DNA from: Bin80 sp026708685
GTDB lineage: Bacteria > Bacteroidota > Rhodothermia > Rhodothermales > Bin80
DNA length: 64,000 nt
Reading direction: 5' to 3'
NCBI GenBank assembly: GCA_965200955.1
Contig: OZ241742.1
Location: 4,030,001 to 4,094,000 of the forward strand
A program made the position numbers and the translations under genes. Under the pieces are notes generated by a model, which did not search any database, was not told the DNA's origin, and saw nothing but the letters and a program-made list of their open reading frames with translations. Shown in pieces: positions 28,501 through 36,331 of the stretch; position 1 is the first letter of the stretch, and every line of letters begins with the position of its first letter.

Positions 28501-29495
28501 AGTTTGATGCTTCCACGCGATCCATCAGTGGAACCTCCTCAGCGAGCATGTCTGTAACCACCTATACATATACGGTCACCGATGACGATAATGCCACGGC
28601 GATACAGACATTCACCATAGAAGTCATTGTGCCACCAGACTTAGCCCTTGCAGACTCGGTTGCAGATCAAATATATCCTGTCGGAAAAGCGATTGCTGAT
28701 CTTGTCTTGCCCAACGCCATGGGAGGGGCACCACCCTATGTGTACGCCCTAACCCCAGACCTTCCCAAAGGGATCGCCTTTGATGCAGAGACGCGTACGC
28801 TCAGCGGAACGCCCTCCGAAGTGACGGACTCCAAGGTCTATACCTATACCGTGAAGGATCGTGCGGGGACCAGCAGCAAGCTGGACTTTGAGATGGAAGT
28901 ATATACCATCACCTTTACCGAAACCGTACCCAACCAATCCTATCCGCGAGGGCAGGTCATTGATCCTCTGGTGCTTCCAGAGGTGACAGGAGGAGTGCCT
29001 CCCATCCAGTATACCCTTACGCTGTTGGATCTTCCGTATTACCTGAAATTTGATCTTGCGACCCGTACGATCAGTGGAACCCCATTGGAAATTACTCCAC
29101 CGATCTCTCTGACCTACAAAGCGACGGATCATCATGGGGCACAGGATAGTCTCTTATTCAGCATTGGTGTCATCTCTCCGGTTCATACAGATGAAAATCC
29201 GGGGATACCCCAAGAGCTAAGAGGGTATTCCAATTACCCGAATCCTTTCCATAGTTCCACAAATCTGGTCTTTGATCTTCCGTGGCCTGCACAGGTGCAG
29301 GTGGAAGTCATGGATGTTACTGGGAGGCGATTGGTGTCAACCCCATCGGAGTATCTCACCGCAGGATGGGGACATGAAATGCTACTCAGCGATCTGAATT
29401 TGCCTTCCGGCGCGTATCTGTATCGGATTCGTGCAACATCTTTGGATGACAGGTCTTCTTCGGTCTATGTCGGACATTTTATGAGCGTCAAATGA
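22536..29495 (+). CDS. Giant secreted fibronectin-III repeat protein with T9SS sorting domain
   Basis: Open from 22452; the first usable in-frame start is GTG 22536, giving 2319 residues without a signal peptide. The likely true start is the ATG at 22396 once the C tract is in register. Domains: about 18 fibronectin-III modules of about 97 residues (the first two diverged; typical core SLTATASGQT..NLSWTAP, GYRIEVS, YSHTGL, RHYRVRAINS, NATT). Next come a Calx-beta domain (DIVVSFVVASSQVNENVATVAVQINV), three putative-Ig/cadherin-like modules (PNQSF, GGTPPYRFAL, STRSISGT), and a C-terminal T9SS type A sorting domain (YPNPFHSSTNLVFDLP...VEVMDVTGRRL...LPSGAYLYRI). It is probably a surface-anchored or released adhesin. 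The real function is unknown. Confidence 0.9.
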   Translation: MLHGTALTNPRKDSVGPSPLSIRNFNPEASTSATLDPPTGLTVTVRGFLVFALDWTQPSSGAVSYKVEWSTDSGSNWSVLVDNLVPTGYDHISNLLTPGATFQYRVISKDADNNESQPSSVASGTALAQSTTNLLTNVSATRTSATSITVSADPPAGALINAITPIFTNDDGNTWQILNLIVHAGASRWSRLFTGLTSGVCYGYRFRIDNDDFSDEAYASTGTVSAPSAPSGLTATANGETAIDLSWTAPTTNKCGTITGYKIEVSTDGGSTFSDLVASHGMTTYSHTGLSAGDTRHYRVSAINSGGTGAVSSVANATTDGTAATIPGAPTSLTATASGQTTINLSWTAPSDGGAAISSYRILVSTDGTSFNELVASHTSTSYSHTGLSPNTTRYYSVSALNSVGRGPESSVVNATTAAGGPSAPTNLTATAIGPSLINLSWDAPTNTGDGLVQYNIEQSTNGDAESPSWSWTLSSNHPRTTQLVVNRTAATTYWYRVRVVDSTGVFSPYSNIANATTADLATAPGAPTSLTATADGPTAINLSWTAPTSTGGTAITGYRIYVAADFTDDWTAVVATTGNTNTSYSHTGLRAGIRYEYRVLAINAATNIGSNSNSAAATTGAATIPGAPTSLTAVADGQTTIDLSWTAPTSDGGAAISGYRIEVSTNGGSSFSQLVASHSTTSYSHTGLTAGTARHYRVRAINSVGNSGWSNTANATTATPTATVPGVPTSLTATASGQTIINLSWTAPASDGGAAISGYRIEVSTNGGSSFSQLVASQSGTSYSHTGLTAGTARHYRVRAINSVGNSGWSNTANATTAAATAPGAPTSLTATASGQTIINLSWTAPTSDGGAAISGYRIDVSTDGGTNFSQLVASHSTTSYSHTGLTAGTARHYRVRAINSVGNSGWSNTANASTAAATTPGAPTSLTAAADGQTTIDLSWTAPTSDGGAAISGYRIDVSINGGSSFSQLVASHSTTSYSHTGLTAGTARHYRVRAINSVGNSGWSNTANATTVAATATFPDAPTELTATASGQTIINLSWTAPRNTGGAPISDYRILVSEDGIDFTTILVSSHTTTSYSHTGLAPGTTRYYRVSAINSVDRRGPVSNTANATTATRTATVPGAPISLTTTADGSTIINLSWTVPASNGGAAISGYRIEVSIDGGTNFSQLVARQSTTSYSHTGLSAGSARHYRVRAINAVGNSAWSNTANATTDAATAPTAPRSLTATAVGQTTIYLSWTAPARNGGAAISGYRIEVSTDGGTNFSQLVASQSATTYSHTGLSAGDTRHYRVRAINSEGNSPWSNTANATTGAATATFPDAPTELTATASGQTIIHLSWSAPRTTGGAPISGYRILVSADGIDFTTILVSSHTITSYSHTGLAPGTTRYYRVSAINSVGRRGPVSNTANATTATPTATAPTAPRSLRATASGQTIINLSWSAPSSMGGADIRGYRIEVSTNGGSSFSQLVASHSTTSYSHTGLTAGTTLHYRVRAINSVGNSGWSNTANATTASLTATVTGVPTSLTATASGQTIINLSWTAPTSDGGAAISGYRIEVSTNGGSSFSQLVASQSGTSYSHTGLTAGTARHYRVRAINSVGSSGWSNTANATTAAATATVPTAPRSLSATADRQTIINLSWTASANTGGSPITGYRIQWSANGTSGWQNVSPAHTGTGRTYADTGLNPGTTRHYRVYARNSVGESAQPSDVANATTATTGTVTAPSAPRSLRATASGQTIINLSWSAPSSMGGASIRGYRIEVSDDGGTNWTDLVASHSETTYSHTGLTAGSIRYYRVYAINAEGLESLPSDVDSATTTTSGTTTDIVVSFVVASSQVNENVATVAVQINVNPAPTSSLTVLYSLGGTATQTTDYTTQGAGSLTVAANATSANLSIAITNDQVDESDETIIVTLTSGTGYDIGSQSVYTLTIVDDDDPDVPPLTFAETIPNQSFIVGVPIDEVVLADAVGGTPPYRFALTPDPPAGLEFDASTRSISGTSSASMSVTTYTYTVTDDDNATAIQTFTIEVIVPPDLALADSVADQIYPVGKAIADLVLPNAMGGAPPYVYALTPDLPKGIAFDAETRTLSGTPSEVTDSKVYTYTVKDRAGTSSKLDFEMEVYTITFTETVPNQSYPRGQVIDPLVLPEVTGGVPPIQYTLTLLDLPYYLKFDLATRTISGTPLEITPPISLTYKATDHHGAQDSLLFSIGVISPVHTDENPGIPQELRGYSNYPNPFHSSTNLVFDLPWPAQVQVEVMDVTGRRLVSTPSEYLTAGWGHEMLLSDLNLPSGAYLYRIRATSLDDRSSSVYVGHFMSVK
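24415..27960 (+). repeat. Near-identical tandem fibronectin-III repeats at DNA level, with higher-order pattern
   Basis: Repeat units of roughly 290-300 bases (starts near 24419, 24719, 25014 and 25305) share long identical blocks, for example the stretch ending in gtgcgtgccatcaactcggt. Distant units are also nearly identical: the unit at about 24720 with the one at 27108, the unit at 25590 with 26485, and the unit at 26810 with 27715. The last two pairs are about 900 bases apart, i.e. three units, suggesting duplication of a three-domain block. The pattern points to recombination and gene conversion. Assembly of such DNA from short reads would be unreliable. Confidence 0.85.
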
Positions 29496-29501
29496 CCCAA
29501 T

Positions 29502-29538
29502 GGGTAGGATGTGAACTATATTCCTACGCATCCTACCC
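29502..29538 (+). terminator. Stem-loop after the giant protein gene
   Basis: A perfect ten-base stem, gggtaggatg at 29502-29511 pairing with catcctaccc at 29529-29538, with a 17-base loop begins six bases after the TGA. It has no following T run, so it is not a classic intrinsic terminator, but position and perfect pairing fit a transcript-end or stabilising hairpin. Confidence 0.5.
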
Positions 29539-29851
29539 GAGATTGACCTTCATAGTGATTCACGTGTCGTGGACTTTCATCCTTAACTGGTGAACTCTGA
29601 GATAAGATCATGGATGCATCACTGCAAGATGTATCTGGGAAGTATCGGGGTTGATTGAAGGTATCCTGACCGTGAAAAAATACTGCACTGATCCACGATC
29701 TCTCAGGAACTGCTACCCGTAGGAATGAATGTCTCAATGGTTAGCAGTTACGTTGTTGAGCAGACAGATCCGCTTGTGCCTCGTTGCTTTGGGGCATGTA
29801 AAGGGACGCTCTTTATACCCAACTGCATCCCCCCTATGTCCAATGTCTTGT
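29539..29851. other. Intergenic between convergent genes, nothing seen
   Basis: About 310 bases separating the giant protein gene (plus) from the TonB-dependent receptor (minus). Only short, unconvincing open frames. No repeat or RNA gene was recognised. Confidence 0.4.
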
Positions 29852-32632
29852 TCAACGACTAGAGGTTGTATAGGTTAATCTTGCCATGATCACTCTTCCC
29901 AGCCGAGGAGCACCTATAAACTCTCGATGTTGACTGTTCAATACATTATTGACAGCAATATCAGCACGGATCCCCAAACGTTTGATGGAGTAACCGAGCC
30001 CAAGATCAAAGACCTGATATCGCGGAACATCACCAATATACTGACCCGCAAGAACTGGAAATCCCGAAATGAATCTACCCGAAGCCATCACAGAAAGCCC
30101 ACCTGAATGCTGGTACTGTCCGCCCAACTTGAACTTCAGACCCGGTGCATTGAGTGCTAACTCAATTTCTTCGGTTTCTTCGCTGAGTTCAGTATGATCA
30201 AAATAGTCATCACTCACCCATGAGGCATTCCCGAAAAAACTCAGTTGATCACTGAGGATCACCGATGCCGACAGGTCCACACCAAAGTATTGGATGTTTC
30301 CAAAATTCGGAAAGGTCAGCATGAGTTCGGGGTACGCCCCTACTCCGGGGTTATTCTCGTTGGGTTGAACAATGGCGACTGGCGTTTCACCATCGGGCAA
30401 ATCATCACCAGCAAGATCTACAATCAGTTCAGCAACTGATTCTGGTGTCAGCCCAATACTTCGTAACAGGAGACCAATTTCATCGTTCTGATTTAAACCT
30501 GCTGCCAGATCGCGTATCAAATCACGCTGTAAATTAGGGATGAGAACAAATGGAGTCAAAGCCTGAAGGGGACCAGTAAAGTTCTTGCGTCGTGCATAAT
30601 ATCCGTCCACCGAAAACACAACTGCTTGATCAAGAATTCCCCTATATCCAACCTCCCATGTCTGAGTGATGGCAGGCTGGATGGGGCCCACATCTTGAAG
30701 TTGATGCAAGTCTGAGCGTGGCTCAATCTCAAGGGTGCTCAGATTGGGAAGCCCAAGGACTCCTGGACTAAACCCCTGAACCTGAATGTTCTCTGGACTT
30801 AACTGATCCGTCAATCGTGATAACAATGCAGATGGAATACGAATGTTATTTTCTTCAAGTAAACGCAATAGGTCTGGTTCAGCAATGGCAATGAGTCCCT
30901 CGTAAATCAATTGATACAGCGTTCCTGTCTCAATTCCTACCGGAGTTGGTGTTCCTTCTCTTCCTGGAAGCAGGCTTGAAGCAACCAGTGAAGTCGGTGC
31001 ACCCAAATCTAGATACGATGGATCACGGTCAAAGGTAAACCCTGTACCACCTCCGCGTGCTCGTACATTGAGCTGTCCAAGGGTGGCTGCGACCAGATTC
31101 AAAAAATAATCAGTCGCCAGAGGAGACGACAGGCTTCGGTTATAGGTTGTGCGAAGGCTTGAAGATGGTGTCGGCTTCACCACAAGAGCAACCCGAGGAG
31201 ACAGATGCAGATTCGTGACCACATTGTTATAGTCCCCTCGTAAAGCAAGAGTCAGTTCCATCCGATCCGTTATCCTAGCTGTAGATTGGAAATAAGCCCC
31301 AAGTTTATCGATATGCTCCAATGTTAGATCAATCCCGGCAGTGATGTCCACCCAAGAACCGATCTGCTTCGTATACTGACCTTGAACAGTCACTTCCTCC
31401 GATGACTCCCCGATGATCCCCCCACCATAAATGTACGACTCTCTTGAATCAATGGTATTGAGATATGCCTGAACAAAGACCGGCCCGCTGGTCATCCTTA
31501 TCTGAGCGTAGTTCGCAATCATATCCCTTGCCTGAACCGTGCCAAGACTGCTGAGCACCGTCCCATTAAGATGGCTCAGTCCTCCACTGAAAGAGAGTCT
31601 GGTTTGTGTTCCTAATCGCAGATCAATACCCGCATAGCCTACAAATTTTCGGTGCATGGGATCCCGAGGTCCATCCACAAATAGCTGAATGGCATCATGT
31701 TCATCAGGGCATTCTTTGAACCTCTCCGCCTCAAGAAGTTCAGGGTCACATTCCTGCAGGATAAAATCTTCCGACCTCGCATAACTTCCCACGACTTTCA
31801 AGCCAACACTCTTCCCCAGCACAGCTGCATAACGACCCTGCAGATTGAGACTTGAGCGCTGCCCACCACTCATGGAAAGGGTCATTCCAGGAGAGTCAAA
31901 AGCATCCTTCGAAAAATAATGAATCACTCCCGAATCAACCCCAGGCCCATAGAGTGCAGATCCTGGACCCCGAACGATCTCAATTCGATCGATATCAATG
32001 GCGAGATTGGGCATCACATTATGAAGATTGACACCGATGGATGCTGCACCTGCTTTACGATAGTCCGTCAAGACATGGGTGGATCTTGAGAAAACATTAT
32101 TGAATCCCCGAAGGGCGATTTCATAGCGATCGACACCCGTCTGAACGATATCCAACCCCGTGATATTGCGTAAGGATCGGGCCGTGGTTTGGGTCACATC
32201 TCCCTGAATTTCGCGTGCAGTGATCACATCTATGGACGCAGGGGCATCCAGTACTTTTTCCTGACGGCGACCTGCAGTCACTTGGATAGGATCAAGGTTC
32301 GTTCCCTGAACCAGTTGGGGATTCCATTGATGAGTATCTCCACTAGCGAGAGTGACCTGCAGTTCCACTGAAGAATATCCAATAAAGCTGGCCCGAAGAC
32401 GATAACTGCCCGGCTCAATGGAGAAAACAAACTGCCCGTCTGTATTTGTTGAACTTCCAATGGGCGTATTGATGACGACTACATTCGCACCAATCAATGG
32501 CTCGCCCGTTTGGAAATCCGTTACACGACCACGTACAATGGCATCTTGCCCCAGAACAGAACCAGCAAATAGACCATACACGCACACAAACCATAGTGCT
32601 GAAAGCCGACTGCCTGCGATCTTGTATACCAT
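29852..32632 (-). CDS. TonB-dependent outer-membrane receptor
   Basis: A 926-residue receptor from the ATG at 32632 (an ATG at 32674 adds 14 residues). The signal peptide LSALWFVCVYGLFAGSVLG is followed by a carboxypeptidase-regulatory-like domain (VRGRVTDFQTGEPLIGANVVV...SYRLRASFIGYSS). Then come the plug (VLDAPASIDVITAREIQG, LRNITGLDIVQTG, IEIVRGPGSALYGPGVDSGVIHYFSKD) and a long beta-barrel ending in VIMARLTYTTSSR. It imports a scarce ligand such as a siderophore, cobalamin or glycan using TonB energy; the ligand cannot be told. Ten bases follow the purB stop before the longer start, so it is probably at the end of the lrp-sigma-purB transcript. Confidence 0.93.
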   Translation of the reverse strand: MVYKIAGSRLSALWFVCVYGLFAGSVLGQDAIVRGRVTDFQTGEPLIGANVVVINTPIGSSTNTDGQFVFSIEPGSYRLRASFIGYSSVELQVTLASGDTHQWNPQLVQGTNLDPIQVTAGRRQEKVLDAPASIDVITAREIQGDVTQTTARSLRNITGLDIVQTGVDRYEIALRGFNNVFSRSTHVLTDYRKAGAASIGVNLHNVMPNLAIDIDRIEIVRGPGSALYGPGVDSGVIHYFSKDAFDSPGMTLSMSGGQRSSLNLQGRYAAVLGKSVGLKVVGSYARSEDFILQECDPELLEAERFKECPDEHDAIQLFVDGPRDPMHRKFVGYAGIDLRLGTQTRLSFSGGLSHLNGTVLSSLGTVQARDMIANYAQIRMTSGPVFVQAYLNTIDSRESYIYGGGIIGESSEEVTVQGQYTKQIGSWVDITAGIDLTLEHIDKLGAYFQSTARITDRMELTLALRGDYNNVVTNLHLSPRVALVVKPTPSSSLRTTYNRSLSSPLATDYFLNLVAATLGQLNVRARGGGTGFTFDRDPSYLDLGAPTSLVASSLLPGREGTPTPVGIETGTLYQLIYEGLIAIAEPDLLRLLEENNIRIPSALLSRLTDQLSPENIQVQGFSPGVLGLPNLSTLEIEPRSDLHQLQDVGPIQPAITQTWEVGYRGILDQAVVFSVDGYYARRKNFTGPLQALTPFVLIPNLQRDLIRDLAAGLNQNDEIGLLLRSIGLTPESVAELIVDLAGDDLPDGETPVAIVQPNENNPGVGAYPELMLTFPNFGNIQYFGVDLSASVILSDQLSFFGNASWVSDDYFDHTELSEETEEIELALNAPGLKFKLGGQYQHSGGLSVMASGRFISGFPVLAGQYIGDVPRYQVFDLGLGYSIKRLGIRADIAVNNVLNSQHREFIGAPRLGRVIMARLTYTTSSR

Positions 32633-32683
32633 GTCTGCCAAAATCAATACTGGTACAGAGACAAGTCTTCTCAACTGTGTGTC

Positions 32684-34000
32684 CTATATTTCCTCAGGGT
32701 CAGTGAATGTGATTCCTGCCCGTGAGAGAAGTGTATCCACCTGCTTCATATGATGGTCTGCACTAAAAAGTTGGCCGATCTCCTGAGCCGATAAATGCTC
32801 CATTACTTGATGAGATGCACAAACCAGTGACTCAAAACTATGTCCCTGATGCCAACTTTGCATGGCAAGCGGCTGGACAAGATCATAGGCTTCTTCACGC
32901 GTCAAACCCCTGTCAATCAATGTTAACATCAGTCGCTGGCTATGATAGAGTCCGTGGGTTGCTTTCAGGTTCTTCTTCATCTGATCAGGATAGACCACCA
33001 GATGTTTCAGGATCCGTGTCATCCGAAGTAAGGCATAATGGAGAACGGTGGTAGCATCAGGCAGAATGACACGTTCAACACTTGAATGGGAAATATCCCT
33101 TTCATGCCAAAGAGCCACATTTTCCATAGCGGATACCATATAGCCCCGCAATAATCGTGCACAGCCTGTAATATTTTCGCTCCCTACTGGATTGCGCTTG
33201 TGAGGCATTGCACTGGACCCCTTTTGCCCTGCCCCGAACGATTCCTCCGCTTCCCTGACTTCACTACGCTGCAGATGACGAATTTCAACCGCAATCTTTT
33301 CGAGACTTGCACCAATCAATGCGAGGACACTCACATAATGGGCATGACGATCCCGTTGGATCACTTGCGTTGCAATGGGTTCGGGGCGAAGCCCCAGCAG
33401 TTCGCATGTGATTCGTTCCACCTCTGGAGGAGTGTGAGCAAATGTACCCACTGCCCCTGATAGTTTTCCCGTTCTGATCTCTTCAGCCGCTGACTGGAGG
33501 CGAGTGAGGTTGCGTCGCATCTCAGCATAGTAGAGTCCGAGTTTTAATCCAAATGTGGTTGGCTCTGCGTGAACACCATGCGTCCGGCCCATCATCAGAG
33601 TGTAGCGATGTTCAATGGCCCTTTCGTTTAAGATTTGTAACAGCTGATCCAGTGCCTGTATCAGTAAGCGATTGGCTTCAGCAAGCCGCACAGACCATGC
33701 GGTATCCACGACATCCGATGAGGTCAATCCGTAATGAATCCATTTTTTTTCTGGGCCAAGTCCCTCACTCACAGCCCGCGTAAATGCTACAACATCATGG
33801 CGGGTAGATTCCTCAATTTCATGAATCCTCTTGATATCAAAAGAGGCATGCTCTTGAAGGATTTGGACATCCTGCTGGGGAATCACTCCTATCTGCGACC
33901 ATGCCTGACATGCAGCCAGTTCCACTTGGAGCCAAACCTCAAACTGATGCTGTTCGCTCCAGAGCTGATCCATAGAAGGATGTGTATATCGTTGAATCAT
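32684..34000 (-). CDS. purB: Adenylosuccinate lyase
   Basis: A 438-residue fumarase/aspartase-superfamily enzyme catalysing two steps of purine synthesis (SAICAR to AICAR, adenylosuccinate to AMP). Landmarks are IEESTRHDVVAFTRAVSEGLG and WIHYGLTSSDVVDTAWSVRL in the N-terminal third, GRTHGVHAEPTTFG with the catalytic His, and the superfamily signature GSSAMPHKRNPVGSENI near residue 265. It starts MIQRYTHPSMDQLWSEQHQF, as in typical family members. It lies 19 bases after the sigma-factor gene and just before the TonB receptor. Confidence 0.97.
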   Translation of the reverse strand: MIQRYTHPSMDQLWSEQHQFEVWLQVELAACQAWSQIGVIPQQDVQILQEHASFDIKRIHEIEESTRHDVVAFTRAVSEGLGPEKKWIHYGLTSSDVVDTAWSVRLAEANRLLIQALDQLLQILNERAIEHRYTLMMGRTHGVHAEPTTFGLKLGLYYAEMRRNLTRLQSAAEEIRTGKLSGAVGTFAHTPPEVERITCELLGLRPEPIATQVIQRDRHAHYVSVLALIGASLEKIAVEIRHLQRSEVREAEESFGAGQKGSSAMPHKRNPVGSENITGCARLLRGYMVSAMENVALWHERDISHSSVERVILPDATTVLHYALLRMTRILKHLVVYPDQMKKNLKATHGLYHSQRLMLTLIDRGLTREEAYDLVQPLAMQSWHQGHSFESLVCASHQVMEHLSAQEIGQLFSADHHMKQVDTLLSRAGITFTDPEEI

Positions 34001-34019
34001 TGATTATGAGTCCATGGTC

Positions 34020-34634
34020 TTAAAGGGAATCCCGCTTGTCTTTCAGATGTAAATACATCAATCGACGTGCACGAAAAATATGAGCCTTCACAGTGCCGAG
34101 AGGCAAGTCCAGTTCCTGAGCAATTTCCTCGTACGTTTTTTCCTGCTGGTGCCGCATCACAATCACTCGGTTATACTTGGGAGGGAGCTGGTCTATGACA
34201 TCCTGAATGATGGTTGTACGCTGTCCTCCCTCAATCGATTGATCTGGACGATATGTATCATCGGATATTTCGTGTTGGATTTCCCCATCTTTGGTAGAGA
34301 TTGGGGTGTCCAGCGAAATTGTAGCCAGTCGTTTCTTGCGTTTATAATCAATCGCATGATTGGATGCGATCTTATAGAGCCATGTTGAAAACGCATAGTT
34401 GGTGGAGTACGAATCCAGTGCCTTAAAAGCTTTCATAAATGCCTCCTGAACCAGATCTTCAATCCCTGAAAAATCGCCAATGGTACGCTTGATGTGCAGA
34501 TGCAGTCCCTTCTGGTATTTTTTCACGAGTAGCGAATATCCCGACTGATCACCATTGAGTGCACGGGAAACCAGATCTTGATCCTTGAGACTGGATGCAG
34601 ACTTTTTACCCCTCGTCTGGTCTTCAGGCATCAA
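34020..34634 (-). CDS. ECF-type RNA polymerase sigma factor
   Basis: A 204-residue sigma-70-family factor with only regions 2 and 4. Region 2 is SRALNGDQSGYSLLVKKYQ...IEDLVQEAFMKAFKALDSY...FSTWLYKIASNHAIDYKRKK. Region 4 is IQDVIDQLPPKYNRVIVMRHQQEKTYEEIAQELDLPLGTVKAHIFRARRLMYLHLKD, with its HTH. The linker is long (about 50 residues, ISLDTPISTKDGEIQHEISDDTY), like the RpoE group of Bacteroidota. No anti-sigma factor gene is adjacent; the flanking genes are lrp-type and purB. Targets are unknown. Confidence 0.93.
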   Translation of the reverse strand: MMPEDQTRGKKSASSLKDQDLVSRALNGDQSGYSLLVKKYQKGLHLHIKRTIGDFSGIEDLVQEAFMKAFKALDSYSTNYAFSTWLYKIASNHAIDYKRKKRLATISLDTPISTKDGEIQHEISDDTYRPDQSIEGGQRTTIIQDVIDQLPPKYNRVIVMRHQQEKTYEEIAQELDLPLGTVKAHIFRARRLMYLHLKDKRDSL

Positions 34635-34651
34635 ACCACATCTTCATCCGT

Positions 34652-35149
34652 TCATGGACGATTTTGTCGCTTACTTGTACCTTCATCAGGAGATATGGGC
34701 AACTGACGGGTTTCCTTGAATGTACTCAATACGATACTTGTCCTCGTTCCAGTCACACCTGGCCAGGACTGAATACTGGCAAGTAACCGCTCCAGAGATG
34801 TCGTATCATGCGATCTTACCTTTAAGATATGAGAGCCTTCTCCGGTTACCGAATGAGCCTCAAGGACTTCACTGCACCCACAAACATGTTCTATCAGTGC
34901 TTCATAGTTTGTTGATGTGTCCACTGATACGCGAATGAATGCAGTAATGTCAAAGCCAAGTGCCTTGGAATTCACGGTCGCATGATAACCAGTGAGATAA
35001 CCGTTTTCTTCCAATTTGCGCATCCGGTCACTTACACTGGTCATGCTCAAGCCAACGCGGGCGGCCATATCAATGCGTTTCATCCGACCTGAAGACTGTA
35101 ATAAGTTCAGGATTCTCGCATCGGTTTCGTCAATTTTCTTGCTAATCAT
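34652..35149 (-). CDS. Lrp/AsnC-family transcriptional regulator
   Basis: A 165-residue DNA-binding protein from the ATG at 35149 (MISKKIDETDARILNLLQ, the usual N-terminus); an upstream start at 35188 is less likely. Residues 5-50 form the winged HTH (GRMKRIDMAARVGLSMTSVSDRMRKLEENGYLTGY). Residues 65-140 are the RAM/ligand-binding domain (ITAFIRVSVD, VLEAHSVTGEGSHILKVRSHDTTSLERLL, VLSTFKE). Such proteins sense amino acids and regulate nearby or distant operons. It appears to head the lrp-sigma-purB-TonB receptor run. Confidence 0.9.
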   Translation of the reverse strand: MISKKIDETDARILNLLQSSGRMKRIDMAARVGLSMTSVSDRMRKLEENGYLTGYHATVNSKALGFDITAFIRVSVDTSTNYEALIEHVCGCSEVLEAHSVTGEGSHILKVRSHDTTSLERLLASIQSWPGVTGTRTSIVLSTFKETRQLPISPDEGTSKRQNRP

Positions 35150-35394
35150 AGGATTGTTGATTGTAGAACGGAACTGAAAATCTACCAAACGTTGTTAAAC
35201 GCCTTAGTATAGAACGTTTCATGGATGGAAGTTCATATAAATATACTTCCATTTTTGTTATGAAAAAACCCATCTTCTTCCAGTTTCTGGTTCTTCCGTT
35301 TTTGGATGGCTTGTCTGATTCCACTCGACTACCAAATGAAAATCCAAATCGTTAAACCTGAAGTCTTTTGCAATGGTTAACTATTGCTGACTTC

Positions 35395-36097
35395 TCAGAT
35401 CAAAGCATGAATTTTGCAATGTTTCGGACGCACCAAAATCAGTTTCGTGACGAAGTGTTGTAAACAACATGATGTTCGGGGATGCCATCTGCATGGCTGG
35501 TTATCGTCCATTGAAAACCCGCCTGTATGATGTATGCGGTTGTCTTCGTGATCGCCTTTGACTCTCTTCATTCCTTGTTGATCCTTATTTATGGAAGGCA
35601 ACGATACCTCATGAGTCTTGGAATGTAGTTGCTTGGGTGTCTTTGGGATGTCTTGGCTTTTGCTTCTAACGTACTCGTCAATATGCCAGTTATGCAGAGA
35701 GGGAATCGAAATCCCATAACGACCCCGTTCTGCTGATCAATAATTCCCTGCTCAAGTGCTTGATTGAAGATTCATCCGCACCCTCTTGAGTTGACCCACT
35801 CTGCTTTAGATCGTCTATGATGACCGTCCGAGTTGTGGTGCCATCTATTGGAACATCCATGACTGCTTTGGCAAGTGCTTCGTACAACTCTTCGTCAATA
35901 TCATGTGCTTGACTCTCAAATACTTCAGACGATAGTCAGCACCCTTCGCAAAAACAAACTCCAGTCCCTCATCGGTCATGAGATGACGATTGGAGTAGAG
36001 ATACTCCACGGCAGGCGTAATGTAGGACATGATATGCGAGACCACCCATACGCCTGCTCTCTATGCAATCAACCCATGTAGTGGGATCATCTTCCAC
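35395..36097 (-). pseudogene. Degraded gene of unknown family
   Basis: Minus-strand coding-like pieces join only through at least two frame changes. They read EYLYSNRHLMTDEGLEFVFAKGADYRLKY (36045 side), then DIDEELYEALAKAVMDVPIDG and TVIIDDLKQSGSTQEGADESSI, then ALEQGIIDQQNGVVMGFRFP, and SLHNWHIDEYVRSKSQDIPK through KGDHEDNRIHHTGGF. I do not recognise the protein. It abuts the left copy of the 234-bp direct repeat of the IS1634-type element, which may have inserted close to its 5' side. Together with the 245 bases up to lrp there is no intact gene here. Confidence 0.4.
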
Positions 36098-36331
36098 ACC
36101 ACCTACCTGCGTTAGCCAATCTCGGATCACCCCACATACGGACTCTCTATCAAACCGCCCAAGATGGACATCTCACATCGATCAAACCGCGAAAGTCCAA
36201 AGGTATTCAATCCTGCCTCTGTAGTCCTAAATCCGCCTGCAAGGAGCATGACTGGCCTTCCCAGATCCCCATAGATCACCAAGAAAATACTACGTCCAAT
36301 TCTCTTGTGAACTGCATGCCAGCTATTTCAT
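36098..36331. repeat. 234-bp direct repeat, left copy
   Basis: Identical, as far as I can read, to 38265-38498 and immediately flanking the insertion sequence. It is best explained as an unusually long target-site duplication. The right copy includes the last codons and stop of the PorV-like gene, so the left copy carries a duplicated tail of that gene. Confidence 0.9.
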
